Positions 15,751-23,951 of a stretch of DNA of 25,426 bases are shown piece by piece. Positions within the stretch are counted from its first letter, which is position 1; every line of letters begins with the position of its first letter. The position numbers and the translations under genes were made by a program. The DNA is from DATFVJ01 sp035517695 (lineage in GTDB: Bacteria > Actinomycetota > Actinomycetes > Streptosporangiales > Streptosporangiaceae), in the NCBI GenBank assembly GCA_035517695.1, contig DATIYI010000434.1, positions 1-25,426 on the forward strand, in the 5' to 3' direction. Below the pieces are notes generated by a model that made no database searches, had not been told where the DNA came from, and worked only from the letters and a program-made list of their open reading frames with translations.

Positions 15751-16108
15751 CTTCTCTCCCGTCCGGCCAAACAGCGACTAGGCCTCGGTGAGTGTCCGCT
15801 GTTCTACTCGCTGACAGCAGCCGGGCGGCGCGGAGGATGGTTGGCGCGGTTGCCGTTCAGAGCTTCGACTCCGGAAGGCACATGATGGCTGGCACAGAAT
15901 CAGGCTTTGGCGTGCTGGCAACGTGTCGCTTCCCAATTGCCGGACGACATGATGGCTGGCACGGGACACTGCTTGTCCTGCGCAGCCCGCCGGAAGCCAG
16001 CATCCACGGTGCCGCCTGAGGGCGGTCGGTCGCACCCGTCGAAAGCGCTGGCAGGCGCCCGGGCCGTCGGCCCCGGCCGACGACTGTCACTGGACGGGCG
16101 CGCCTGCG
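15751..16108. other. intergenic stretch with a direct repeat
   Basis: No gene is supported. The 16-mer ACATGATGGCTGGCAC occurs almost exactly twice, at ~15880 and ~15948 (68-bp offset), suggesting a small local duplication. Confidence 0.5.
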
Positions 16109-16928
16109 TTACCTCGTTATCGGATGCGGCAGGAAGTCAAGCAGCAGCGCGTTCACCTGGTCGGGTGCGTCCAGCTTCATCCAGTGGCCCGGGCCGTCCA
16201 GCCGCTCGTACCGCCACGGGCCCGCCACGTTCGGAGTCGGTCATCTACGTCTCGGTGAGGGCGATATCGCCTGTGCTCCAGACGCCCATAATGAGGGCCT
16301 GCACCGGCGGGAGCGCTGCCGGTGGCCGCACCCATGATTCGGGCGGGACGTTGGCTCGGTACCAGTTGAGGGCCGGGGTGAGCGAGCCGTTCGCTTCCAG
16401 CTCGGCGATCATCTGGCGGGCGTCGGGATGCTGTGCCCAGTTGCGGAAGTTGGCCCAGTCATCGTTGGTCAGCCAGCGTTCGGCGATCCCGGCGAACTGG
16501 AACAGCAGCAGGTACCTGGACTTCTCGCGCTGTCGCCACTTCCGGCGGATGGTGGCCGGGTGGCCGACGGACAGCGCGACCAGGTGGTCGACGCTGCCGG
16601 GCGCGCGGGAGGCGAGTCCCCAGGCCAGGGCGGCGCCCCAGTCGTGGCCGACCATGTGGGCTCTGGTGATCTCCAGGTCGGCGAGGATCGCCATGACGTC
16701 CCCGGCCAGCAGCGCAAGCGAGTAGGCCTCGACGGCCTCTGGCTTCGCGGAGCGCCCGTAGCCACGCAGGTCGGGGACGATGACCTGGAACCCTGCCCCG
16801 GCCCGCGCCGGTACCTGGTGCCGCCAGGGCCGCCCGGAGTCGGGAAAGCCGTGCAGCAGCACGACCGGGAACCCCGCCCCGGTGACCTCGTACTCGATGC
16901 CGACCGCGTCAGCGTCCACGCGGCCCAC
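16109..16928 (-). pseudogene. epoxide-hydrolase-like alpha/beta hydrolase, amber stop and frameshift
   Basis: GTG 16928 has AAGGAGG 5 nt upstream on this strand. The frame encodes VVLLHGFPDSG (oxyanion loop), VPDLRGYGRS, and MVGHDWGAALAW with the nucleophile Asp (epoxide hydrolase/dehalogenase type). It runs to a TAG at 16245-16247 after 227 codons (GDIALTET-stop), where the family usually has Gln. A few codons later, after MTDSER, 4-5 bases are missing and the frame changes. The rest is still readable: VAGPWRYERLDGPGHWMKLD, APDQVNALLLDFLPHPITR, stop at 16109-16111. The catalytic His (GPGHW) is thus encoded only beyond both lesions. It is the last gene of the minus-strand run, 74 nt after the FAD oxidoreductase pseudogene. 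Confidence 0.85.
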
Positions 16929-17002
16929 TGTGGCCTCCTTCTCGCCCGCCCGGGGCTCTGCATGTCAGCGGCACCATGATCTCGCAGGCTGCCGATCGGC
17001 GG

Positions 17003-18418
17003 TCAGGGGGCAGAAGCCAGCGCGAGGAGCTGCTCGCGGGCCGGGCCCAGCGGCTCCGCCTCGCGCCAGGCGGACCCTAGCCGCAGGACCTTGGTCGCGC
17101 AGCCGTGGCCGGGCGAAAACCTCCTCCGGGGTCCGCAGCACGACATGGATATCCAGGCTGGCTCGCAGGCAGTCCGGGTCTCGCGCGGCGGCGGCGTCGA
17201 GCCTTCTCCAGCTGGTACTGAGGGTCCTGCGGGGCATAGGTTTCACCGCGAATGCCCGCCTCGATCTCGCCCAGCCGGTGCCGGTCGGTGGCGAGGGTCG
17301 CGCGGTACCACGGCCCGGCGGTTTCGGCGGTGGCCGAGTGAAACGCCGTGGCGAAGGCCGCCGGATCATCCAGGCCGGCCACGCGGAGCTGGTCCCGCAG
17401 GGTCAGCGCGTGCAGCATGCCGATCGAGGCGCCCCGCCCCCTGGCCGGATTGGAGCACGCCCACGAGCCGGCCACGGCCACCACGCCGGTGGCGGCCGGC
17501 CTGCCATCGACAACAAATCCGCGGCAGCGGTCCTCCAGGCGGGCCATCACATGGACGCCGTCCTCGATCGGCGTTCCGTCCAGCCAGTGAGCCACGGGCG
17601 TGAGGCTGCGCACCACAGCCTCCCAGCGGCCTGCCTCGCGCCAGCGACCGGAGCTGCTTGTCTTTTGAGCCGGTGATCGCCACGGCCCACGTCCCGTTGT
17701 CCGCGGGCAGGGTCAGCGAGGTGATGGTGCCGCAGTCCATCAACGGAGGCCCGATCATGGCGGGCAGCGACCCGTCCGCCGACCGGAAATGGCGGCCGTA
17801 GTACACGAATCCGCTGTCCTGCAGCTCCTCGGCGGGGCGGCGGCCGCCGATCTCCTGCAGCCAGTCCGGCAAGCCCGACCGCCACCCGGTCATATCCAGG
17901 ACGAGGTCGGCCGGGATGGACTCGCCGGCCTTCGTCCGCACGCCGGTCACATGCGGATGCCGAGCAGCGCCGGCGCTCCGCTGACCAGGCCGGTGAGCGA
18001 GGTGCCACGGCGAACCTCCACCCCCGGAGCCGACCCGGCCGCGGCGGCGAACACGGCTTCCACTACCGGACGGCGGCCGGTCAGCCACGCGTAGCACTCG
18101 TCGCCGTCTTGCCAGCCACCGGTCATCGCCGCCGGCAGCACGTCCCGGATCAGGTTCAGCTGCAGCGCGCCAGCGGCCTGCAGGGCCTTGGACACCTCGG
18201 GCAGCTCGGCGTCGAGAACCGACCGGACCGGCCAGGAAGGCATGCGGCAGCCGGAACTGGTTCACTCCCGGACGCTGCCACTGCTGCCACGCCTCAGCAG
18301 GCTCGGCTGGCGGCGGCGCCGGGTCCCGCACCAGCACGATGACCCGATGGCCGTCACCGGCCGGGAGCATCGTGGCGCCCAGCCCCACTACCCCGGCCCC
18401 TATCATCACGATCCGCAC
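17003..18418 (-). pseudogene. FAD-dependent oxidoreductase, full length with about five frameshifts
   Basis: From GTG 18418 (GGGAGA 7 nt upstream) the frame reads VRIVMIGAGVVGL, an N-terminal FAD-binding GxGxxG motif. By switching frames a complete ~470-residue monooxygenase-like flavoprotein can be followed to a stop at 17003-17005. Blocks are VLDAELPEVSKALQAAGALQ (frame change ~18230), HVTGVRTKAGESIPADLVLD (~17952), VVRSLTPVAHWLDGTPIEDG (~17640), SWACSNPARGRGASIGMLHA, DAAAARDPDCLRASLDIHVV (~17200), and LGSAWREAEPLGPAREQLLA (~17100). SNPAxGRGAS is the second FAD contact. Each lesion is a small indel; one (17952) creates TGA. Start signals and gene order remain, so decay seems recent. Confidence 0.88.
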
Positions 18419-18565
18419 GACTTTTCTCCCAAAGTTGATGCGGAACTTCCCGCCCCAGGTGGACGAGGCGGCACAGATACGGAGGACTGACGCCGCTCCC
18501 CAATACATCCCTGGCCAGGCTGTACGCCGAAGCCGGCGGCAATCCCGGGGTGAGGGCGGGTCAGC

Positions 18566-20119
18566 TCAGGCCCCTGCCGCGCCGGAGGGCAGGTCGCGGA
18601 AGCCGGCGGCGAATTCCCAGAACCGGTAGACGTCGGCGAAGGTGGTGACCAGGCCGAGTGAGGCCCGGGCGGCCCCGGTGGTCTTGCCGGCGATCACCTG
18701 AAGGAATTCCCGGTGGCGCAGCCGGTCCTTGTCTTTGAAGGCGGCCGCCATCTCCTCGGTGGAGAAGCCGAGCGCGACCTCGCGCACGCCGGGGTTGCAG
18801 TGGCAGCCGCTGCGCAGCGAGATTCCTGCCCGGTTGGCCCGGCGCTCGGCCCGCACCGAGTCGATGAGCACGCCAGCGGGGTCGAAGAAGTTCATCGCGA
18901 TCGTGGCTCCGCGGCGGTCGGTGCCGGCCGGGCCGTAGATGCGGACGACCGGCGCCCCGTTGCTGTGCCGCAGGGTGCCCAATGCATCCAGCAGCCAGCC
19001 GGTCAGGCACATGACCCTGGTGTGGATGGTCTCGATACCGACGGTGCTGATGTGGTCCAGGCCGATGCCAACGGCGGGGATGCCCAGGTAGTCGATGGTG
19101 CCGTCCTCGAAGCGGGCCGGTCCGGGAGTCAGGTAGAAGCCCCCGCCGGGGGCCGCCTGGGCGCGTACCGAGGAGAAGGTGATCGTGCCGCCGGCGTACC
19201 ACGGGCGGTCCAGCTTGGCCAGCGCCGACCTGCGGGCCAGCAGGGCCCCGATACCGGTCGGGTAACCGAAGATCTTGTAAAACGACAGGGATACGTAGTC
19301 CGGGTGCCACCGGGACAGGTCCAGCCGGCTGGCCGGCGCGAAGGCGGCGGCGTCCAGCAGCACGTCGTACCCGGCCTCCTGGGCCTGGGCGATCCAGGTC
19401 AGGGGGTGCTGGACGCCGGAGAAGTTGGACTGGGCCGGGAAAGCGAACAAGCTGGCGGCGGCGACGCCGGAGCCCCGGCGGGCGGAACGACGGCGGCGGC
19501 CCGGGGCCACGGGCTCGAGATGGCGGGCCAGCGAGCCATCTGATATTCGCAGGTCAGAGCGGTCGAGCGGGATGTAGGTCACCGAGGCGCCCCTGGCGCG
19601 GGCGAACTGCCGGATCCCGTTGACCGAGTTGTGGTTGTCGAAGGTCAGGAGGTAGTCGCCGCCCGGCCCGAAGGGATAGGACTCGCCGACCAGCCGCAGC
19701 GCGCCGGTGGCGTTCGGCGTGAAGATGACCTCGTACTCCTCCGGTGATGCCCGGAAGAACTCCAGGATCCGCGCCCGGGTCGCCTCCACCCGGCTCGTGG
19801 CTCCCTGCGAGGGCACGTTCTGGGAGTGCGGGTTGCCGAACGCGGCGCCGGCCAGCAGGTCCCGGTGGCGGGCCAGCTGGCTCTCGGCGTACAGGCCCCC
19901 GCCGGTGTAGTCGAGATAGACGTGGTCGGTTGCGTCCAGCAAGGTGTAGTCCCTGGCCCGCATGCCGTCCAGGACGGCGGTGCGGGCATAGGCCGGGTAG
20001 CGGCGCTCGAAGTCGCTGAGCGCTGCGCCCTTCGTCGTGTTGCCGGCGAGTGTCGCCGCGGGGGTCAGGTCATGGGTCTTCGTCACGACCGTGGGGGTCA
20101 GGTCATCGGTCGTCATCAT
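18566..20119 (-). CDS. class V aminotransferase-fold PLP enzyme, molybdenum-cofactor-sulfurase-like
   Basis: A 517-residue protein started at ATG 20119 (GGGAG 5 nt upstream; ATG 20116 is equally possible). PLP ligands are visible: Asp256 in YDVLLDAAAF and the Schiff-base Lys282 in LSFYKIFGYPTGIGALL. That last string is the characteristic form in the N-terminal domain of eukaryotic MoCo sulfurases (ABA3/HMCS) and their bacterial relatives. RSGCHCNPG (Cys439, Cys441) supplies a persulfide-type cysteine. No MOSC domain follows. It likely removes sulfur from cysteine for transfer to an acceptor; the acceptor is unknown. An Arg-rich segment (~205-217) interrupts the domain and could be a variable loop. 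It lies between peroxiredoxin and FAD oxidoreductase genes on the same strand. Confidence 0.85.
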   Translation of the reverse strand: MMTTDDLTPTVVTKTHDLTPAATLAGNTTKGAALSDFERRYPAYARTAVLDGMRARDYTLLDATDHVYLDYTGGGLYAESQLARHRDLLAGAAFGNPHSQNVPSQGATSRVEATRARILEFFRASPEEYEVIFTPNATGALRLVGESYPFGPGGDYLLTFDNHNSVNGIRQFARARGASVTYIPLDRSDLRISDGSLARHLEPVAPGRRRRSARRGSGVAAASLFAFPAQSNFSGVQHPLTWIAQAQEAGYDVLLDAAAFAPASRLDLSRWHPDYVSLSFYKIFGYPTGIGALLARRSALAKLDRPWYAGGTITFSSVRAQAAPGGGFYLTPGPARFEDGTIDYLGIPAVGIGLDHISTVGIETIHTRVMCLTGWLLDALGTLRHSNGAPVVRIYGPAGTDRRGATIAMNFFDPAGVLIDSVRAERRANRAGISLRSGCHCNPGVREVALGFSTEEMAAAFKDKDRLRHREFLQVIAGKTTGAARASLGLVTTFADVYRFWEFAAGFRDLPSGAAGA

Positions 20120-20263
20120 GGCGGCTCCCGTTCCTTGGTCTACGGTGTCTCGTCGCGTGCTGTCGTGCGGGGCACGTCCTCTTGCTGCGGGCGGCCGCGG
20201 CGCCAGACCGGCTACCGGCCGTGGCGGCGCGCTCAGCGCTGGCTCACGGATGAGCCCCGGCGG

Positions 20264-20294
20264 CGCCCCTGGAGCCGGATCGGCTCCAGGGGCG
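20264..20294 (-). terminator. 14-bp GC hairpin downstream of the peroxiredoxin gene
   Basis: CGCCCCTGGAGCCG (20264-20277) and CGGCTCCAGGGGCG (20281-20294) form a perfect stem with a 3-nt loop, 66 nt past the peroxiredoxin stop and before the PLP enzyme gene. It lacks a clear U-tract. It may act as a partial terminator or a processing stem that uncouples the two genes. Confidence 0.6.
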
Positions 20295-20359
20295 GCCACC
20301 AGCACGTCAGCGTGGTAGGCGGGTGCGTTCGTGACCGCCTGCTTGACTCCGGCACCTGG

Positions 20360-21070
20360 TCAATTCGGCTGGGGCACGATGCGGATGTAAGGCTTGACGG
20401 CCTTCCACTCGCCGAAGATCACCCTCGCCTGGTCGTCGGACACCGAGTTGTGGATCATCACGTCGTCGCCCTGCGTCCAGCCGGCCGGCGTCACGACGCG
20501 GTGCCTGCTGGTCAGCTGGAGCGAGTCGATGACCCGCAGCAGCTCGGCGAAGTTGCGGCCGGTCACGTTCGGGTACGCGATGATCAGCTTGATCTTCTTG
20601 TCTGGGCTGATCACGAACACGTTCCGGACGGTCAGGTTGTCCAGTGCGCAGCGCGAGCTGGCATCCCCCGAAGCGGAGGCTGGCAGCATCCCGTACCGCT
20701 TGGACACATTGAGATCCGTGTCGCCGATGATCGGGTAGCCGGGACGCGTGCCCTGGGTTTCCTCGATGTCATCAGCCCACGCCTGGTGGCGCTCGGTGGC
20801 GTCCACCGACAGGCCGATGACCTTGACGTCGCGGCGTCCGAACTCGGGCGCCAGCTTGGCCATCTGCCCGAGCTCGGTGGTGCACACCGGGGTGAAGTCC
20901 TTGGGGTGCGAGAACAGCACCGCCCAGGAACCTGCGATCCATTCGTGAAAGCTGATCCTGCCCTGGGTGGTATCGGCCTCGAAGTCCGGCGCGGTGTCGC
21001 CAATTCGGAGGCTCATTTGCCTTTCCACTTTCGCTGGCTGAGCCTTGTCTTTCCTCTTCCGGAGGTTCAT
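20360..21070 (-). CDS. 1-Cys peroxiredoxin (Prx6 type)
   Basis: A 236-residue peroxide reductase. The peroxidatic Cys63 lies in DFTPVCTTELG. Family blocks GDTAPDFEADT, VKVIGLSVDA, LTVRNVFVISPDKKIKL and the C-terminal dimerisation arm VVTPAGWTQGDDV...WKAVKPYIRIVPQP are complete, which places it in the 1-Cys/Prx6 class. ATG 21070 has GAGG 7 nt upstream and gives an 18-residue Lys/Arg-rich N-terminal extension. ATG 21016 (MSLRIGD) is the usual family start and a real alternative. The enzyme reduces H2O2 and alkyl hydroperoxides, fitting a locus rich in flavoproteins that leak peroxide. Two identical 11-bp sites lie directly upstream, and a hairpin follows the gene. Confidence 0.95.
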   Translation of the reverse strand: MNLRKRKDKAQPAKVERQMSLRIGDTAPDFEADTTQGRISFHEWIAGSWAVLFSHPKDFTPVCTTELGQMAKLAPEFGRRDVKVIGLSVDATERHQAWADDIEETQGTRPGYPIIGDTDLNVSKRYGMLPASASGDASSRCALDNLTVRNVFVISPDKKIKLIIAYPNVTGRNFAELLRVIDSLQLTSRHRVVTPAGWTQGDDVMIHNSVSDDQARVIFGEWKAVKPYIRIVPQPN

Positions 21071-21092
21071 TGTTTTTCCTCTTTCTTTGGGT

Positions 21093-21125
21093 GAGTAGTG
21101 CGTCTTCTGGTTGGGAGTAGTGCGT
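21093..21125 (-). promoter_or_regulatory. tandem 11-bp direct repeat (22-bp period) upstream of the peroxiredoxin gene
   Basis: GAGTAGTGCGT occurs at 21093-21103 and identically at 21115-21125. The 22-bp offset is about two helical turns, so both would face the same side of DNA. The proximal copy is 22 nt from the peroxiredoxin ATG at 21070. This is the expected look of a cooperative repressor or activator site; the regulator is unknown. Confidence 0.6.
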
Positions 21126-21194
21126 GTCGGTGATGTGCCCGGTAAACGCGGCCCGCGTCGTGACGGGGCCCGCGGCAGTTGCCTCCGTGCCGCG

Positions 21195-23393
21195 TCAGGC
21201 TCTCGGCTCATCCATATATAGGAGGCCCGCCGGGCGGCCTGATACAGCGCGAGGTGACGGCCGCGCCGCCCGCGCCGCGGTGTTCAGCAAACTGAGCGGC
21301 CTACCGTGCCTGGGGGCGCTGTTGTTACCGGCACCCCCGGATGGCCGTCGGCGGCGATGGCCGTCAGCAGCGGCCCGCTCATCGCGGTGGTGACCAGCGC
21401 CATGATGACCATCAGGGAGTTCAGCGGCTTGTTCAGGATGTGCAGCTGGAGCCCGACACCGAGGATGACGAGCTCGGTCAGGCCACGGGTGTTCATCAGC
21501 GTGGCCATCACGCCGGCGTTGCGGCCGCGGATACTGGCGATTTGGGCGCCGCCGTACGCGCCGACGAGCTTCCCGGCGATGGCGACCACCAGGATCGCGC
21601 CGAGTTCCACCAGCCCCGAGTGCCCGATCATGGACAGGTTGATGCTCAGCCCCGCCACCACGAAATAAATCGGGAGCAGCACCAGGACGCTGATCTGTTC
21701 CAGGCGGACTAGGATTTCCCCGCGCAGCCCGGGGGCGGCCTCCCGGGCACCGCCTCAGGGTCGCGTTGACGGCCTGACGGCAACCCGGGCAGGCGACGGC
21801 GGCGAACACGCCGGGCTGCGCCACCTCAGCCGCATTCTCGTGCCGGACCAGGTTGTCGTCGTAGTGGGTGAGGAACCGGCCCAAGCGTGCTTCGATCGTC
21901 TCGGGCTCGGTACGCAGTTCCTCCAGGTACCGGCCCGTAACCGCCGCGATCTCCGGCCAGCGGTCCTGCCGCCCTGCCCCAGGGTCGCGCGTCAGGGCGA
22001 CGACGTCGGTGAAGACCTTCGCGTGCCGGGGTGCCAGCAGCCGGTACGGCACGTCCTCGTGGACCAAGCCCTCGGCCCGGTTCCTCACCTCGCGAAGCGC
22101 CCCGGCGAGCTTGGCCACGAGTACCTGCTCGAATCCTGCCGGCGAGGCCCAGGATCGGTACAAGGCCTCGTTCTCCGTGGACAGCGCGCGGTAGACCGAG
22201 TGAAGCAGCCTGTCGTATCTGGCGAAATCGCCGCGCGCCGGGTCCTTGAGGTGCCCGGCCGTCGCCGTCGCCGCTTCTTTTGCGCAGAACATGCCGAACG
22301 CGAGACCCTTGGAGAACAGCGGATTGACGAAAAACGCGGCATCTCCCACCGAGAGGAAACCCTCGCCAGCGTACGAGGTGCTGTAATGCTCGATCTCCTT
22401 CAGATAACCGTAGGCGGGCTTTCCCTGGTACGGATCCGGCACCTCTTCGTAATAACGCATGACCTCCTGGATGGCCGGGTAGGCGTCGCCGTAGTGCCAG
22501 AACCGCTCCCGTGCCCCGCCGGGCGGCGAATAGTCCAGGTCCGACCGGGGCGACACGCCGATCGAGACGCGCAGTGAGTGCGTGCAGCCGAACTGGCTCG
22601 CCCATTCCTCGCGATCCGGCATGTCCTGTTCTGCCCGGCGATCCTTGAGCAGCGCACGGATCATCGCGGTCAGATTGGGTGTGGGGGAGCTCTCCCAAGA
22701 GCACAGATTGATGAACCAGAACCAGCCCTGCGGGAAACAAATGTGGTGTGTCATCGGTGCGTCCCAGCCCGGTATCCCGGGCGATGCCGCTTTCCGGAAG
22801 TGCGACCAGTACGCATTCGTGTTGATGTGTTTCTGCTTGCGGTGCGTTCCCAGTGAACGTGCCATCACCGAGGCAGGACCGGTCGCGTCGCAGACCAGTC
22901 GGCAGTGAACCTGGTTCGCTTCCTCTGACGAACCGCGCACCACGAGCGTCTTGTCCGGCCCGTCCAGCACCGACCTGCCCGTGGAGACGACTGCGCCGGA
23001 CCGGATCTCCACCCCGCACGACTCGGCGAGGATGGTGAGCGCAATTTCCATCGGCCGGCGCTCGACCTGGAAAGTCTCCTCGGTGTCGCAGACGCCGACT
23101 GGGGACACGAGCTCATCGGTTGCGGAGTCGGTGTACCAGAATCCCAGACCCGACTTGACCGTGAACAGTCGCCGCAACTGTGGCATGGTGAAGCCGAGCT
23201 CGAGCAGGTGCTCGATGGTCACAGAGAGCGTGCTCTCCCCGATTTTGAAGCGAGGTTCGTTCGCCTTTTCTAAGACGAGAACCCGCAACTCAGGATTGTC
23301 CCGTTTGACGCGGATCGCGTAAGCCAGGCCCACCGCGCCGCCACCGATGACGGCAACGTCGTTATACGGTTCGGTCCCTATTTCCTTACCCAT
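21195..23393 (-). CDS. halogenase/geranylgeranyl-reductase-type FAD protein, 3' end fused to foreign sequence
   Basis: Started at ATG 23393 (AAGGAG 12 nt upstream); ATG 23426 is possible. Residues 1-550 form a flavoprotein of the tryptophan-halogenase superfamily: VAVIGGGAVGLAYAI (GxGxxG), RFKIGESTLSVTIEHL (the GES/AT motif), GWFWFINL at 223-230 (halogenases have GWxWxIP), and LSVGDAAFFVNPLFSKG. The IP of the halogenase motif is IN here and no catalytic Lys is obvious, so halogenation is uncertain; a hydroxylase or reductase is equally possible. Near residue 540 a zinc-ribbon-like CPGCRQAVNATLRRCPG begins, then at ~21745 the frame enters antiporter DNA in the wrong frame. About 180 meaningless Arg/Gly/Pro-rich residues follow to the stop. 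The original C-terminus is lost. Confidence 0.8.
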   Translation of the reverse strand: MGKEIGTEPYNDVAVIGGGAVGLAYAIRVKRDNPELRVLVLEKANEPRFKIGESTLSVTIEHLLELGFTMPQLRRLFTVKSGLGFWYTDSATDELVSPVGVCDTEETFQVERRPMEIALTILAESCGVEIRSGAVVSTGRSVLDGPDKTLVVRGSSEEANQVHCRLVCDATGPASVMARSLGTHRKQKHINTNAYWSHFRKAASPGIPGWDAPMTHHICFPQGWFWFINLCSWESSPTPNLTAMIRALLKDRRAEQDMPDREEWASQFGCTHSLRVSIGVSPRSDLDYSPPGGARERFWHYGDAYPAIQEVMRYYEEVPDPYQGKPAYGYLKEIEHYSTSYAGEGFLSVGDAAFFVNPLFSKGLAFGMFCAKEAATATAGHLKDPARGDFARYDRLLHSVYRALSTENEALYRSWASPAGFEQVLVAKLAGALREVRNRAEGLVHEDVPYRLLAPRHAKVFTDVVALTRDPGAGRQDRWPEIAAVTGRYLEELRTEPETIEARLGRFLTHYDDNLVRHENAAEVAQPGVFAAVACPGCRQAVNATLRRCPGGRPRAARGNPSPPGTDQRPGAAPDLFRGGGAEHQPVHDRALGAGGTRRDPGGRHRREARRRVRRRPNRQYPRPQRRRDGHADEHPWPDRARHPRCRAPAAHPEQAAELPDGHHGAGHHRDERAAADGHRRRRPSGGAGNNSAPRHGRPLSLLNTAARAARPSPRAVSGRPAGLLYMDEPRA
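21284..21743 (-). pseudogene. CPA2 (Kef-type) cation/proton antiporter, C-terminal half
   Basis: On the minus strand the frame reads AAPGLRGEILVRLEQISVLV, LLPIYFVVAGLSINLSMIGH, then GRNAGVMATLMNTRGLTELV, ILGVGLQLHILNKPLNSLMV and a final helix ending TAMSGPLLTAIA. This is the second half of the Na+/H+-exchanger domain of CPA2 transporters, with several hydrophobic helices and the conserved MNTRGLxELV motif. It ends near the stop at 21284. The N-terminal half is missing: upstream DNA changes at ~21745 into the 3' part of the flavoprotein gene, in a different frame. There is no start codon with a ribosome site at the junction. Expression as a transporter is not expected. Confidence 0.85.
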
Positions 23394-23460
23394 GAGAACT
23401 GCCTTCTCCTTAGAGCCACCGGACATCTGCCAGGCTGCCGCGCCCGGCCCCGCTCACACG

Positions 23461-23480
23461 TATCCGCGAGGTAACGGATA
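23461..23480. promoter_or_regulatory. TATCCG-N8-CGGATA inverted repeat upstream of the flavoprotein gene
   Basis: Arms at 23461-23466 and 23475-23480 lie 68 nt upstream of the flavoprotein ATG, with another ATATCCGG at ~23499-23506. Short arms, so only a candidate operator. Confidence 0.35.
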
Positions 23481-23543
23481 AGGCCCACCGGGCAGGCCAT
23501 ATCCGGTACTCACATGGTTACTGGCCGGGCCGCGGAGCTGGAA

Positions 23544-23607
23544 GGAATAATCCGTAAACAAGCTGCGGGCGGCAGGGAATAATCTGTAAACAAGCCGTGT
23601 TCGCTGC
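23544..23607. repeat. 32-bp tandem duplication (19 of 20 leading bases identical)
   Basis: GGAATAATCCGTAAACAAGC at 23544-23563 recurs with one change (C to T) at 23576-23595. The unit is AT-rich against the surrounding DNA and abuts the end of the IS1380-type remnant. Confidence 0.75.
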
Positions 23608-23617
23608 GGCCCGGCCG

Positions 23618-23951
23618 CTGCCAGCAGGTGAGGAAAGCATCCTTCCAGGGCCAGCCGGGGCTGATTTTCAGGATGCGCTGGCGGGCGTGATGTGCGAGGC
23701 GGGCGGGGATGTGCCAGATCCGGTGGTGGAGCGTATCCGGGTCGGCTTCCCGCAGGTCCTCGTCATCGTGGCAGCCGAGGAGGCGGGTCAGGCCGCGAGG
23801 TCGGCGGCGATGTTCACGGCGATGACCCAGCCGCAGTTGACCTGCCACGACTTGGATGGCAGGGCGCGCAGCCCCATGGCCTTGGCGGTGCGGACGCCGC
23901 CGGTCTCGACGACGGCGTGCTCGCGGTGGACGACGTCGATCCGGGGACCCA
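23618..23951 (-). pseudogene. IS1380-type transposase, 3' remnant
   Basis: From 23951 the minus strand reads RIDVVHREHAVVETGGVRTA, KAMGLRALPSKSWQVNCGWV and IAVNIAADLAA, then TGA at 23788-23790. One base is missing: in the next frame it continues TRLLGCHDDEDLREADPDTL, IWHIPARLAHHARQRILKIS and PWKDAFLTCWQR. This is the C-terminal part of IS1380-family transposases common in actinobacteria (KAMGL.xLPSKSW...W...N.AADL.AWTRLLG...WPW..AF..CWQRL). Roughly the last 110 of ~460 residues remain, and the extreme end is lost at ~23618 where the 32-bp tandem repeat begins. The catalytic core and the other IS end are absent, so it cannot move. Confidence 0.8.

Noticed and set aside
15880..15965. Possible CRISPR-like repeat
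   Set aside because: Only two copies of a 16-mer; no array or regular spacers.
19826..21094. 422-codon plus-strand frame opposite the PLP enzyme and peroxiredoxin
   Set aside because: Antisense shadow spanning two real genes; no domain.
4912..21743. Idea that the antiporter pieces at 4.9 kb and 21.3 kb are two halves of one split gene
   Set aside because: Both pieces include the same family region (FFIPVFFVxSG versus LLPIYFVVAG), so they come from different paralogues.
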